A DNA stretch of 64,000 nucleotides from Sandarakinorhabdus glacialis (GCF_014643455.1 NZ_BMJM01000003.1:248905-312904), one strand, 5' to 3'. Shown: positions 26,119 to 37,787, numbered from the stretch's first letter. The notes: generated by a model not told the origin, from the sequence alone. Made by a program: numbers and translations.

Positions 26119-26703
26119 ATGAAGTTGTATTTTTCGCCCGGCGCCTGCAGCCTTGCCGCCCATGTTGCCCTGCACGAAGCCGGCGCGGCGTTCGACAGCG
26201 AGAGCGTCGATCTCAAGGCCAAGCGGACGGCTTCCGGCGCCGATTTCAACGCCATCACGGCCGAGGGCTATGTCCCGGTGCTGATCCTCGACAACGGCGA
26301 ACTGCTTACCGAGAACGTCGCCGTGCTCGACTATCTGGCGAGCCAATATCCGCAGCTTGGCCTTGAAGGACCGCTCGGCCGCACCCGGCTGCTGGAAGCG
26401 CTGGCGTTCATTTCCAGCGAGATCCACAAGAGCTTCAAGCCGTTCTTTGGCGGCGGCGGCGATAGCGAAAAGGCCGACGCCGGAGCGTATGTCACCAAGC
26501 GCATGACCTATTTCGCCGAGCGCGTCACGAGCGACTATTTGTTCGGCGACGCGCCGAGTGTCGCCGATTTCTACCTGCTGGTGACGATGCTCTGGGCCGA
26601 GCGTCTTGGCATCGTCATCCCCGGCGCACTTGTCGGCGTGCTGGCGCGGTTGAAGGCGCGGCCGGCGGTGCTGGCGACATTGAAGGCCGAGGGCCTGGCC
26701 TGA
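26119..26703 (+). CDS. Glutathione S-transferase
   Basis: A 194-residue protein of the beta/theta-like GST class. The N-terminal thioredoxin fold starts 'MKLYFSPGACSLAAHVALHE', with the Cys of beta-class GSTs at residue 10, and contains 'GYVPVLILDNGELLTENVAV' (cis-Pro and glutathione-binding E/N). The helical C-terminal domain has the N-capping 'PSVADFYLLVTMLW' motif. Conjugates glutathione to electrophiles or reduces disulfides in the cytoplasm. Its stop overlaps the start of the next gene (TGATG), so both are co-translated. Confidence 0.9.
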   Translation: MKLYFSPGACSLAAHVALHEAGAAFDSESVDLKAKRTASGADFNAITAEGYVPVLILDNGELLTENVAVLDYLASQYPQLGLEGPLGRTRLLEALAFISSEIHKSFKPFFGGGGDSEKADAGAYVTKRMTYFAERVTSDYLFGDAPSVADFYLLVTMLWAERLGIVIPGALVGVLARLKARPAVLATLKAEGLA

Positions 26704-27932
26704 TGCCCACTCGCCCTTTCACCTTTGCCAACGCCGCCGGGCAGCAATTGTCGGGGCGGCTCGAGCTTCCGGTGGGGCGCGCGAGGGCCTGGGCGGTGTT
26801 CGCCCACTGCTTTACCTGCGGCAAGGACAATCTGGCGGCTGTGCGGATCGCGCGGGGGTTGGCGGGCGCGGGCATCGGCGTGCTGCGCTTCGACTTTGCC
26901 GGGCTGGGCGACAGCGACGGCGATTTCGTCGATAGCGGTTTCGGCCTGAACGTCGACGATCTGGTCGCGGCCGCCGGCGCCATGGCGGCCGCCGGAATGC
27001 CGCCGACCCTGCTCGTCGGGCACAGCCTCGGCGGGGCGGCGGCGCTTGCAGCGGCCGGGCACCTGCCCGACATCCGCGCCGTCGCGGTGATCGCGGCGCC
27101 ATTCGATGTCGCCAACGTCCTTCACCAGCTGTCGCCGGCTGCCATCGCCGACATCGAGCGCAGCGGCAGCGCCGGCGTCACCCTTGGTGGGCGACCGTTC
27201 ACCATCGGCCGAAAATTCATCGAGGACGTCCGCCATCAGGACCAGCGGGGGCGCATTGCAGCATTGGGGCGACCGTTGCTGATCCTGCACGCCCCAGGTG
27301 ACGCGGTGGTCGGCATCGACGCCGCCACCGGCATCTATCTCGCCGCGCATCACCCCAAGAGCTTTGTCTCGCTGGAGGGCGCCGACCATCTCCTGTCCCG
27401 TGCGCGCGATGCCGAATTCGTTGCCGACATGATCGGCGTCTGGGCCGGCCGTTACCTCGGCGAACCGGCCAGCGATGACGCGAGCGCGTTCGATGCCGAG
27501 GCCGAGGAAACGGGTGCGAGCAGGTTCGACGTCGCCATGCGCGCCGGCACGGCAGATTTCATCGCCGACGAGCCTGAAAGCATGGGCGGGCTGGGAGCGG
27601 GCGCGACGCCGTATGACCTGTTGTGCGCGGCGCTGGCGGCATGCTCGACCATGACGCTGCGGATGTATGCGGAGAAGAAGGGCTGGCCGATCGGTCGCAT
27701 TCGCACCGGCGTCGCGCACCGGTACGAGGCCGGCACCGCCCAGCCCGACGTGCTGGTGCGGCAGATCACCATCGAAGGCGACATCGACGATGAACAGCGC
27801 GCCGCGCTGGGCCGCGTCGCCGACCGCTGCCCGGTGCATCGCATCCTGGAGCAGGGCACGCGTTTCGACAGCGTCGATGTTCGGGCGGCGCATATGGCCG
27901 ACGCCGGGACGCTCGTTCTTCCCGGGAACTGA
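26703..27932 (+). CDS. Alpha/beta hydrolase-OsmC fusion protein
   Basis: A 409-residue two-domain protein. Residues about 1-250 are an alpha/beta hydrolase: 'FAHCFTCGKDNLAAVRIARG', the nucleophile elbow 'LLVGHSLGGAAAL' (GHSLG), and a late 'LEGADHLLS' supplying the catalytic His. Residues about 270-409 are an OsmC/Ohr-like domain with both redox Cys: 'LCAALAACSTMTLRMYAEKK' and 'RCPVHRILEQ'. OsmC proteins reduce organic hydroperoxides with dithiols, so the fusion may hydrolyse an ester and detoxify its peroxide. This two-domain fusion is recurrent in proteobacteria. Overlaps the GST gene, forming a small detoxification operon. Confidence 0.88.
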   Translation: MPTRPFTFANAAGQQLSGRLELPVGRARAWAVFAHCFTCGKDNLAAVRIARGLAGAGIGVLRFDFAGLGDSDGDFVDSGFGLNVDDLVAAAGAMAAAGMPPTLLVGHSLGGAAALAAAGHLPDIRAVAVIAAPFDVANVLHQLSPAAIADIERSGSAGVTLGGRPFTIGRKFIEDVRHQDQRGRIAALGRPLLILHAPGDAVVGIDAATGIYLAAHHPKSFVSLEGADHLLSRARDAEFVADMIGVWAGRYLGEPASDDASAFDAEAEETGASRFDVAMRAGTADFIADEPESMGGLGAGATPYDLLCAALAACSTMTLRMYAEKKGWPIGRIRTGVAHRYEAGTAQPDVLVRQITIEGDIDDEQRAALGRVADRCPVHRILEQGTRFDSVDVRAAHMADAGTLVLPGN

Positions 27933-27976
27933 CGGGGGACAGGGCCTGACACCCTCAGATCAGAGCTGATTTCGCC

Positions 27977-29160
27977 TCATAGGCCAAGCAGCAGCTTGGC
28001 GATCAGGTTGCGCTGGATTTCATTCGACCCGCCGTAAATCGAGGCTGCGCGGTTGTTGTAGTAGCGCGGCACAGCCGTCAGCGCGCTTTCGGGCCCGACA
28101 TAGGCCATCTGGCTGAGCGCCTGCCGCGCAGCGGTCTGTTCGACGGCGCCGTAGAGGCCGGCCACCTCGACCGCGAGTTCGTCGACTTTCTGCATGGCCT
28201 CGGTGGCCTGGATCTTGAGCAGCGACGACAGCGACCCCGGGTTGCCGCCGCCGACAAAGGCGCTGAGGATGCGCTGCTCGGTCATCTCGATGGCGGCAAT
28301 GGCGACCTTCAGTTCGGCAACGCGCTGCCGGTAGTGCGGTTCGTCCATGAGACCTTCGGCGCGCGCCTGGTCCTCGACGCGCTGGATGCCGACCTTGAGG
28401 CCCGACGAGGCGCGGCCGCCGCGTTCGAACTCGAGCAGCACCTTGGCGACGGTCCAGCCATCGTTTTCAGCGCCGACGCGGTTGGCCTTGGGCACGCGGA
28501 CATTGTCGAAAAAAACCTGGTTGAGCTCATGGTCGCCCGACAGCGAGATGATCGGCCGCACGGTGATGCCGGGGCTGGCCATGTCGATGAGCAGGAAGGT
28601 AATGCCCGCCTGCGGCTTGCCGGTTGTCGAGGTGCGGACAAGGCAGAAGATGCGGTTGGCGAAATGGGCGTGGGTGGTCCAGATCTTGGAGCCGTCGAGC
28701 ACGTAATCGTCGCCGTCGCCGATCGCCGACATCCGCAGCGAGGCGAGATCGGACCCGGCGCCGGGCTCGGAATAGCCCTGGCACCAATAGTCCTCGCCCG
28801 ACAGGATGCGCGGCAGATAATGGCGTTTCTGTTCCTCGGTGCCGTAGCGCATGAGCACCGGGGCGACCATCTTCAGGCCCTGCGGGGCGAGTCCGGGAGC
28901 AGAGGCGGCGGCGCATTCGCCGGCGAATATCCAGCGCTGGGTCTCGCTCCAGCCCGGGCCGCCGTACTCGGTCGGCCAGTCGGGCGCGGCCCAGCCTTTC
29001 TCGTTGAGGATCGCCTGCCAGGCGAGGTTGTAGTCGCGGTCGACGAAGACCGACGTCATCCGCCGGCCGACTTCGCGAAGCTCGGTCGTCAGTCGCTCGG
29101 CGAGAAAGGCCCGGACCTCGTCGCGGAACGCCAGGTCCTCGGGGGAAAGCTGGACGAGCA

Positions 29161-29161
<1 letters not shown>
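27977..29161 (-). CDS. Acyl-CoA dehydrogenase
   Basis: A 394-residue FAD enzyme that introduces a 2,3-double bond in acyl-CoA. Motifs are 'YWCQGYSEPGAGSDLASLRM' (signature 1), 'KIWTTHAHFANRIFCLVRTS' (FAD-contact strand), 'LLEFERGGRASSG' and the C-terminal 'SIYGGSNEIQRNLIAKLLLG'. The start ATG 29161 overlaps the stop of the acyl-CoA ligase gene (TGATG); an upstream extension lies within the ligase gene in another frame and is ignored. Forms a two-gene fatty-acid or branched/steroid-acid activation and oxidation operon. Confidence 0.92.
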
Positions 29162-30774
<1,613 letters not shown>

Positions 30775-30839
30775 CTTCACTCCCTCGCGCCGGTGATCCG
30801 GGCGTCGAGCGGCATGCTAGCGGAGATTCAGGCCGGCTG

Positions 30840-33251
30840 TCAGCCTGTAGGTCTTGCTGGTTCATCGCGGCCGACAAGGGCGTCGGCGACGGCGGCGATT
30901 ATGGCATCGGCGTCGAGGCGGTATTCGCGGTAGAGGTCGGGCAAGTCGCCGGTCTGCCCGAAGCGATCGACGCCAAGGGGCACGACGCGGTGGCCGCGGA
31001 CACCGCCGAGCCATGACAATGCGGCGGGCGAACCATCGAGCAGGGAGACGAGCCTGGCACCGGCGGGCAATGCGCCGAGCAATTCTTCGATGTGCGACAG
31101 TCGGTCATCGCCATTCCATCGGCCAGCACCGGCTGCGCTCCAGCCGCGGTGAAGGAGGTCGGGCGAGGTGACGACAAGCAGGCCGAGGCCGGGGACTTCG
31201 GCACTGAGCTCCTCCCAGGCGGCGAGAGCTTCGCGGATGAGCGCGCCCATGGCGACGATGGCTGCCTGGGCGCCCTGCCCCGGGGTCTTGAGCCAATATC
31301 CGCCGGCGATGCTGCCGGCGCGCCAGTCGTCGTTGTCGCGAGCGATCTGGACGAGGTTGCGGGTGGTCAGGCGGAGGTACACCGAGCCGCCGTCCGGTTC
31401 CTGCAAATGGTTGAAGCTCCAATGCATCAGCGCGGCGAGTTCGTCGGCATAGGCGGGTTCGAACATGGTGAGGCCGGGCTGGCCCATGGCGATGAGCGGC
31501 GGGTTGATCGACTGGTGGGCACCGCCTTCGGGCGCCAGCGTCAGGCCGGACGGCGTCGCGACGAGAAGGAACCGGGCGTCTTGGTAACAGGCGTAATTGA
31601 GTGCATCGAGACCGCGGGCGATGAAGGGATCATAGACCGTACCCACTGGAATCAGGCGGGTGCCGAACAGCGGAGCCGCGAGGCCGGCGGCGGCGAGCAT
31701 GAGGAAAAGATTGTTTTCGGCGATGCCGAGCTCGATGTGCTGGCCGGCGTCGTCGCCGCGCCATTTCTGCGGGCTGGGGATCTTCGCAGCACGGAAAACG
31801 TCTTCGAGCGCGGCGCGGCGGAACAGGCCGCGGGCGTTGACCCAGGGGCCGAGATTGGTCGAGACGGTGACGTCGGGCGAGGTCGTGACGATGCGATCCG
31901 ACAGCGGGCCGCCGGCCTTGGCGATCTCCAGCAGGATGCGGCCGAAGGCGGCCTGGGTCGATTGTTCAACGCCGTCGGGGACGGCGATTCTCGGAACGGA
32001 CACGGCCGAAAAATCCCGGTCCTGCGGCAATGTTGCGGCAGGTGAGGCGGCGACGAACGCCTGCAACGCCTTGACCTGGTTATCGCCGAGGCCGGCCCAG
32101 GGCTGCCATTCGTCGCCTTCGGCGATGCCGAGCGAGGTGCGCAAGGCCGCCATTTGCGGAGCGTTCATCTGGCCGGCGTGGTTGTCCTTGTGGCCCGCCA
32201 GCGGCAGGCCCTTGCCCTTGATCGTGTAGGCGATGATCAATGCCGGGCGGTCGCTTGCGGCGGCTTCCCGCCACGCGCCGAGGAGAGATTCGACACAATG
32301 GCCGCCGAGGTCGGTCATCAACCGGGCCAGTTCGGCATCGTCGCGGCGGGCGAGCAACGCCGGGGTGCCGTTTTTCTGGCCGATATCAGCCAGTAATCGC
32401 GTCCGCCACGCGGCGCCGCCCTGGTAGGTCAGCGCGGCGAAATCGACGTTGGGGCAACCGTCGATCCAGGCTTCGAGGGCGCTGCCGCCGAGTTCCAGGA
32501 AGGCGGCTTTCTGGCGCTTTCCGTGCTTGAGCGTGATGACCCGCCAGCCGCAGGTTTCGAAAATATCGTCGAATCTCCGGAACATGCGGTCGGCGGTGGT
32601 GTGGTCGAGGCTTTGGCGGTTGTAGTCGACGACCCACCAGCAATTGCGAATATTGTGCTTGTAACCCTCGATCAGGCATTCGTAGATATTGCCTTCGTCG
32701 AGTTCGGCGTCGCCCATCAGCGCGATCATGCGGCCGGCCCTGTCGGCGGGGAGCTGACCATGGGCAATGAGATAGTCCTGGACGAGGCTGGCGAAGGCCG
32801 TGACGGCGACGCCGAGGCCGACGCTGCCCGTCGAAAAATCGACGGGGATGCTGTCCTTGGTACGGCTTGGGTAGCTTTGCGCGCCGCCTAATGCGCGAAA
32901 ACCTTTCAGCTTGTCGAGCGACTGGTTGCCGAGGAGATAGTGGATGGCGTGGAGCAGCGGCCCGGCGTGAGGCTTGACGGCGACGCGGTCGTTGGGGCCG
33001 AGGCCAGCGAAATAGAGGCTCGCCATGATCGTCGACATCGAGGCGCAGCTGGCCTGGTGGCCGCCGACCTTGACGCCGTCGCGGCTGGGGCGGAGGTGGT
33101 TGGCGTTGTGGATCGTCCATGCCGAAAGCCAGCGCAGCCGGTCGTCGAGTTGCTCGATCATGGTGATGGTGTCGGTCTGCGTGGCGGTTTCGATCACGGG
33201 GCGATTCCTGGGCTTTTCGGGACGTTTGCGGGGCGGTCGGCGGTCGTTCAT
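30840..33251 (-). CDS. Homodimeric 2-oxoacid dehydrogenase E1 component (AceE/MdeB-like)
   Basis: An 803-residue thiamine-diphosphate enzyme of the fused-type E1 (pyruvate dehydrogenase AceE / MdeB) family, also transketolase-like. The TPP-binding motif is 'MGDAELDEGNIYECLIEGYK' followed by 'NCWWVVDYNRQSLD'. Other marks are 'RDGVKVGGHQASCASMSTIM' with an active-site-type His, 'YTIKGKGLPLAGHKDNH', and 'QHIELGIAENNLFLMLAAAG' in the pyrimidine-binding domain. It is about 80 residues shorter than E. coli AceE. There is no E2 or E3 gene nearby, so it either joins a complex encoded elsewhere or acts as a decarboxylating ligase on its own. The first 30 residues are Arg/Pro-rich; ATG at residue 31 is an alternative start. 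Confidence 0.82.
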   Translation of the reverse strand: MNDRRPPRKRPEKPRNRPVIETATQTDTITMIEQLDDRLRWLSAWTIHNANHLRPSRDGVKVGGHQASCASMSTIMASLYFAGLGPNDRVAVKPHAGPLLHAIHYLLGNQSLDKLKGFRALGGAQSYPSRTKDSIPVDFSTGSVGLGVAVTAFASLVQDYLIAHGQLPADRAGRMIALMGDAELDEGNIYECLIEGYKHNIRNCWWVVDYNRQSLDHTTADRMFRRFDDIFETCGWRVITLKHGKRQKAAFLELGGSALEAWIDGCPNVDFAALTYQGGAAWRTRLLADIGQKNGTPALLARRDDAELARLMTDLGGHCVESLLGAWREAAASDRPALIIAYTIKGKGLPLAGHKDNHAGQMNAPQMAALRTSLGIAEGDEWQPWAGLGDNQVKALQAFVAASPAATLPQDRDFSAVSVPRIAVPDGVEQSTQAAFGRILLEIAKAGGPLSDRIVTTSPDVTVSTNLGPWVNARGLFRRAALEDVFRAAKIPSPQKWRGDDAGQHIELGIAENNLFLMLAAAGLAAPLFGTRLIPVGTVYDPFIARGLDALNYACYQDARFLLVATPSGLTLAPEGGAHQSINPPLIAMGQPGLTMFEPAYADELAALMHWSFNHLQEPDGGSVYLRLTTRNLVQIARDNDDWRAGSIAGGYWLKTPGQGAQAAIVAMGALIREALAAWEELSAEVPGLGLLVVTSPDLLHRGWSAAGAGRWNGDDRLSHIEELLGALPAGARLVSLLDGSPAALSWLGGVRGHRVVPLGVDRFGQTGDLPDLYREYRLDADAIIAAVADALVGRDEPARPTG

Positions 33252-33331
33252 AGCCCTGTCCGGAGCAGTTCAGCGGCCTCGAACCGGTGTTTTCGAGATA
33301 GTGGCGAGCATGTCTGGGGAAAAGGTCGAAA

Positions 33332-34190
33332 TTATCGCGTCGTTTTTGGCTCGGGATCGAAGGTCAGCGCGCCTTTTCCGGTGACGTCGACCGGCATGTA
33401 AAGCCCCTGCCCCACCGGCACCACGGCGCCGTTGATGACGTTGTCGACTTGCGCCTTGACGACAAAATCGCCGACGCGTTTTTGGCTGATGGCCTTGGTC
33501 GCCGCAGTAATGACCTTGGCATAGTCGCGGGCGAAATCCTGCGACAGTGCGCCCTTCAGCTGGGCCATCACCCTGTCCGACTGGGCAACCGCAAGCAGCA
33601 CCCCGAAGGCCGGCGATTCGGGGCGGCCGTCGATACGCAGGTCGGTGACGGTGACACGCTGCGAGCCGGGACTGTTGTGCGGTACGCCCGTCAGCCACAC
33701 GGTGCCCTTGACGTCGACAAGCTGGCGCGGCGTGTCGACCGACATTTCAACGCCGATGGCGAGGCGGTTGGCTTGGGTGGTGGACATGGTGACTTCGCCG
33801 AAGCGCGGCTTGACGGCACCGATGGCGGGCGGTTGCCGACGAAGGTTTCGGTGTTCGCCATCGCGGCCAGTTCGAGGATGACGTCGCCGCCGGCGAAGCG
33901 ATAGCCTTCGTAGCGGAGCCGCTGCGGGGTGACGCGCAGCCACACCGGCGGGTTTTTGCGGTTGAGCAGGACTTCGGTGAAGCCGAGTTTCCAGCCGGCC
34001 TCGAGCCGGGCGCACGAATGCAGCCAGTCGATGTGGCGGGGGATGTCGGCCTCGATCTTTCGGATCAGCCTGTGCAGTTCTGGGTCGGCCTTGCCGGCGA
34101 AGGTGAAGCGGCGACCAGCAGCAACAACAGCACGGCGAAGGCGCGTGCGCCGGTGCCGGCGGCTGGGCAGTTCAGTCGAACTGCTAGCAT
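33332..34190 (-). pseudogene. DUF4403 family protein, truncated and frameshifted
   Basis: The C-terminal part (33332 to about 33827) reads like the end of a DUF4403 lipid-binding-type protein: 'KPRFGEVTMSTTQANRLAIG', 'VKGTVWLTGVPHN', 'VVPVGQGLYMPVDVTGKGAL'. The preceding part ('ELHRLIRKIEADIPRHIDWL', 'VWLRVTPQRLRYEGYRFAGG', 'DVILELAAMANTETFVGNRP') is in another frame, and one extra base near 33827 would join them. Further upstream only a signal peptide-like piece (ATG 34190, MLAVRLNCPAAGTGARAF, then VLLLLLVAAS) remains, in yet another frame. DUF4403 proteins usually have about 450-500 residues, so about half is missing. Likely non-functional. Confidence 0.65.
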
Positions 34191-34373
34191 CGGTTGCGGC
34201 CCCCGTCGCCGAGGTGACATCGGTTCATGGCATGGCGACCGCCAAATGCAAAACGGCGTTCGCTTGACCTTCGATACCATGCGCCGCACAGCGTGATGGC
34301 CGGGTAATTGCAGTGCGGGGGCGTGCAGCGATACCAGGCCGGGGGACGAAGCGGTGACCAGCATGGGCCGGAT

Positions 34374-35939
34374 ATGAGCGGCGACGTCCGGGTGGGGCGT
34401 TGCATGAACGCCGGTCGCTGCGGCCTCGCCGATGCGAAGACCCCGATATCGGTCGCGCCCGGAGCTGGGTTCGAATGTTCGCAGTGCCGCAGTGAATTGA
34501 CCATATTCGGGCCGAGCGTGAAGCTGCCAAAGCCGGAAGTGACCCCGCGCAAGCTGTCCTGGCGCCTGATCGGGTTGACGGCAGGTGTCGCCGTACTGAT
34601 CGTCGCCGGGCTGTTCCTTGGCCTGTTCACCGGGTCGGGGGGATTTCGGGACGACAATGCCGAACAGAGCGCGTTCGGCGCGATGTCGGCGACGATCCTG
34701 CGCGTCGGCGATACCGCCGGCGCCGGCGAGCGGCTGGCATCGGCGTTGGTCGCCGGATATCTGCGCCGCAGCGGCTGTGCCGAGCCGCAGGTCCGCAGCG
34801 ATACCGGCCACCGTGCGGTCTATGGATGTAGTTTCGGCGATCGCGCCGTCAACATCCCGATCGCGGCGCCGGGATCGAGCGTCGCCATCGCCGGGCTGGT
34901 CCAAGACGACGTCGATGTCGCGTTGATGACGCGGCGGTTGAACGACACGGAGGTCGAAAATCTGCGCGCGCGCGGTGGCGATGACATGCTGTCGGCGGTC
35001 AACGAGCAGGTCATCGGTATCGATGCCATTGCCATCATCGTGCATCCGTCCAACCCGATCGCGCGGCTTTCACCGCAGCAGCTGGCGGCGGTGTTCGATG
35101 GCCGGATCGACGATTTCGGCGCGATCGGCGGCCGGCCCGGCCCGATCCGCGTGGTGGCGCCGTTGCCGGGGATGGCCGACGACGACGCACTGGCCGCGAT
35201 GGTCCTGGGCGGCCGCATGTTGACGCGTGATGCCCGGCAATATGGCAGCGCGGCGGAGATCGCAGCGGCGGTGGCCGACGACCCGGCGGCGATCGGCGTC
35301 GTCGACCCGGTCATGCTGCTCGGCACGCGCGCGGTGCCGATCGGGCCGGAGGACGGGTTGGCGGTGCTGCCGACGCCGCTGGCGATCGCGAGCGGTGACT
35401 ATGTCCTCGCGCGGCCGCTGTACCTGTACCGCCAGCCGCACAGCGTGCTGCCCGATGTGCCTGAATTCATGGCCTTTGCCGGGTCGGCCGCGGGCCAGGA
35501 AATCGTTGCGTCGGCGGGGTTCCTGCCGCTGGTGATCCGGCGCTATGCCGACCCGCTGCCGCCGGGGGCGCCGCCGGAATATGTCGGGCTGGTCATCGAT
35601 GCCGAACGACTATCGGCGAATTTCCGGTTCAAGCCGGGAAGTATGGATTTCGAAAGCCGCAGCACCGGGGATCTGGACCGGGTCGCGGCGCGGATGATCG
35701 GCGAGCGGGTAACGGCGGATCGCATCGTGTTGATCGGGTTCGACGATACGCCGCGCGAGGCCGGCATGGACATGACGCGGTCGACCGGGCTCGCGCGGCA
35801 GGTGGCGACGGCGCTGGCCGAACGCGGATTGCGCGTTGGGCTGGTGCGGGGCTTCGGCGGGGCGCTGCCGGTGGCGAGCAATGCGGAAGCGGCGGGACGG
35901 AATTATAACCGGCGGGTGGAGATCTGGGTTCGGCGGTAG
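34374..35939 (+). CDS. Zinc-ribbon / phosphate-binding-like / OmpA-like fusion protein
   Basis: A 521-residue protein with unusual order. Residues 10-38 form a Cys-rich ribbon (C10, C16, C35-x2-C38). A transmembrane helix follows (about 62-86, 'LIGLTAGVAVLIVAGLFLGL'). About 100-375 is a PstS-like periplasmic binding domain ('AMSATILRVGDTAGAGERLA', 'AIIVHPSNPIARLSPQQLAA', 'VFDGRIDDFGAIGGRPGPIR'). About 400-521 is an OmpA-like domain ('RFKPGSMDFESRSTGDLDRV', 'GRNYNRRVEIWVRR') for peptidoglycan binding. It probably senses or binds an anion in the periplasm, with the ribbon in the cytoplasm. ATG 34374 is the likely start; an upstream in-frame start at 34308 adds no recognisable sequence. Confidence 0.75.
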   Translation: MSGDVRVGRCMNAGRCGLADAKTPISVAPGAGFECSQCRSELTIFGPSVKLPKPEVTPRKLSWRLIGLTAGVAVLIVAGLFLGLFTGSGGFRDDNAEQSAFGAMSATILRVGDTAGAGERLASALVAGYLRRSGCAEPQVRSDTGHRAVYGCSFGDRAVNIPIAAPGSSVAIAGLVQDDVDVALMTRRLNDTEVENLRARGGDDMLSAVNEQVIGIDAIAIIVHPSNPIARLSPQQLAAVFDGRIDDFGAIGGRPGPIRVVAPLPGMADDDALAAMVLGGRMLTRDARQYGSAAEIAAAVADDPAAIGVVDPVMLLGTRAVPIGPEDGLAVLPTPLAIASGDYVLARPLYLYRQPHSVLPDVPEFMAFAGSAAGQEIVASAGFLPLVIRRYADPLPPGAPPEYVGLVIDAERLSANFRFKPGSMDFESRSTGDLDRVAARMIGERVTADRIVLIGFDDTPREAGMDMTRSTGLARQVATALAERGLRVGLVRGFGGALPVASNAEAAGRNYNRRVEIWVRR

Positions 35940-36009
35940 GTGTTCGGGGCGATGTCTGCTGCTTGTGGTCGGGGCGGTGGGTCCCTCGACTTCGCTCGGG
36001 ATGAGCGAA

Positions 36010-36033
36010 CTGATCCTGAATGCGCGGGATCAG
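36010..36033 (+). terminator. Hairpin after the binding-protein fusion gene
   Basis: CTGATCC (36010-36016) pairs with GGATCAG (36027-36033), a seven-pair stem with a ten-base loop and no T-run. It lies in a 213-base gap that also holds a CCTCGACTTCGCTCGGG-type imperfect palindrome at about 35984-36005. Confidence 0.4.
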
Positions 36034-36083
36034 CGAAACAGGATCGAGCCGCTGGGGCTTGCGAGCGGGGGCTCTGGCACTGC

Positions 36084-36147
36084 GGGGGACCACCCCCACC
36101 CGGGCCGCGTGAAGACGCGTCTCTCGCCTCCCCCCTCAAGGGGAAGG
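36084..36147. repeat. GC-rich 3'-end repeat, family 1, copy C
   Basis: CCACCCCCACCCGGG, then CGCGTGAAGACGCG, then CCTCCCCCCTCAAGGGGAAGG, six bases 3' of the pyrG stop codon. Same orientation relative to the gene as copies A, B, D and E. Confidence 0.75.
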
Positions 36148-36152
36148 ATAAG

Positions 36153-37787
36153 CTAGACCAGCCGGCTTTGCCGGACTGCCGCGGCGATGAAGCCGGCGAA
36201 CAGGGGGTGGGGGTCGAAGGGCTTGGATTTCAGTTCGGGGTGGAACTGGACGCCGAGAAACCAGGGATGATCCGGCCGCTCGACGATCTCGGGGAGGAGG
36301 CCGTCAGGGGACATGCCGGAGAAGATCAGCCCCGAAGCTTCGAGCTGGTCGCGGTAGTGGACGTTGACCTCGTAGCGGTGACGGTGGCGCTCGGAGATCT
36401 CGGTGCTTCCGTACAGGCTGGCGGCGACGCTGTTGCCGTCGAGTTTCGCGTCATAGGCGCCGAGCCGCATGGTGCCGCCGAGATCGCCGTCGGCGGCGCG
36501 GGTCTGCAGGCCGGCGGCGCTCATCCATTCGGTGATCATGCCAACGACGGGTTCCGCCGTCGGGCCGAATTCGGTGGTGCCGGCGCCCGTGACGCCGGCC
36601 TGGTTGCGCGCTGCCTCGATGCAGGCGAGCTGCATGCCGAGGCAGATGCCGAAATACGGCACTTCGCGATCACGAGCGAAATGCACCGCGGCGATCATGC
36701 CTTCGGTGCCGCGCTCGCCGAAGCCGCCGGGGACGAGAATGCCGTGCATCGGTTCGAGCTGGGCGATGATGTCGGCGTCGGGGCTTTCGAACAATTCGCC
36801 CTCGAGCCAGCGGATGTTGACCTTGACCTGGTTGGCGATGCCGCCGTGGACGAGCGCCTCGGTCAGCGATTTATAGGCGTCCTTCATGCCGGTGTATTTG
36901 CCGACGACGCCGATGGTGACTTCGCCTTCGGGATTGTGGAAACTATGGGTGATCTCCTGCCATTTGGTCAGGTCGGGACGCGGGGCATCGGTGATGCCGA
37001 ACGCCTTGAGGACTTCGTCGTCCAGCCCTTCGGCGTGATACTGCATCGGCACGTCGTAGATGCTGGCGGCATCGAGGGCGGCGATGACGGCTTCCTTGGC
37101 GACGTTGCAGAACAGCGCGATCTTGGCGCGGTCGCTGTCCGGCAGCGGGTGTTCGGAGCGGCAGACCAGCACATGCGGCTGGATGCCGATGCCGCGCAGT
37201 TCGGCGACGCTGTGCTGGGTCGGCTTGGTCTTGAGTTCGCCGGCAGCGGCGAGATAGGGCACCAGCGTGCAGTGGATATAGACGGCGTTGGTGCGGCCGA
37301 CATCGGCGGATAGCTGCCGGATGGCTTCGAGGAAGGGCAGCGATTCGATGTCGCCGACGGTGCCGCCGATCTCGCAGAGGACGAAGTCGAGGCCATCGGT
37401 TTCGGCGAGGGCGAACTGCTTGATGGCGTCGGTGACGTGCGGGATGACCTGGACGGTGGCGCCGAGGAATTCGCCGCGGCGTTCCTTGATGATGATGTCC
37501 TGGTAAACGCGGCCCGAGGTGATGTTGTCGGTCTGCCGCGACGCGACGCCGGTGAAGCGTTCGTAATGGCCGAGATCGAGATCGGTCTCGGCGCCGTCGT
37601 CCGTCACATAGACTTCGCCGTGCTGGTACGGCGACATCGTTCCAGGATCGACGTTGAGATACGGATCGAATTTGCGGATGCGGACAGTGAAGCCGCGTGC
37701 CTGGAGGAGGGCCGCGAGCGAGGCGGCCATCAGGCCTTTACCAAGCGATGAGACCACGCCGCCGGTGATGAAAATAAACCGGGTCAT
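36153..37787 (-). CDS. pyrG: CTP synthase
   Basis: A 544-residue enzyme that aminates UTP to CTP using glutamine and ATP. The N-terminal synthetase domain starts '[20 protein letters not shown]' (P-loop-like) and contains '[20 protein letters not shown]' and '[12 protein letters not shown]'. The C-terminal class I glutaminase domain has '[20 protein letters not shown]' (catalytic Cys) and '[20 protein letters not shown]' (His and Glu). In many alphaproteobacteria pyrG follows secG; here a transporter gene sits between them. Followed by repeat copy C. Confidence 0.98.
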   Translation of the reverse strand: MTRFIFITGGVVSSLGKGLMAASLAALLQARGFTVRIRKFDPYLNVDPGTMSPYQHGEVYVTDDGAETDLDLGHYERFTGVASRQTDNITSGRVYQDIIIKERRGEFLGATVQVIPHVTDAIKQFALAETDGLDFVLCEIGGTVGDIESLPFLEAIRQLSADVGRTNAVYIHCTLVPYLAAAGELKTKPTQHSVAELRGIGIQPHVLVCRSEHPLPDSDRAKIALFCNVAKEAVIAALDAASIYDVPMQYHAEGLDDEVLKAFGITDAPRPDLTKWQEITHSFHNPEGEVTIGVVGKYTGMKDAYKSLTEALVHGGIANQVKVNIRWLEGELFESPDADIIAQLEPMHGILVPGGFGERGTEGMIAAVHFARDREVPYFGICLGMQLACIEAARNQAGVTGAGTTEFGPTAEPVVGMITEWMSAAGLQTRAADGDLGGTMRLGAYDAKLDGNSVAASLYGSTEISERHRHRYEVNVHYRDQLEASGLIFSGMSPDGLLPEIVERPDHPWFLGVQFHPELKSKPFDPHPLFAGFIAAAVRQSRLV

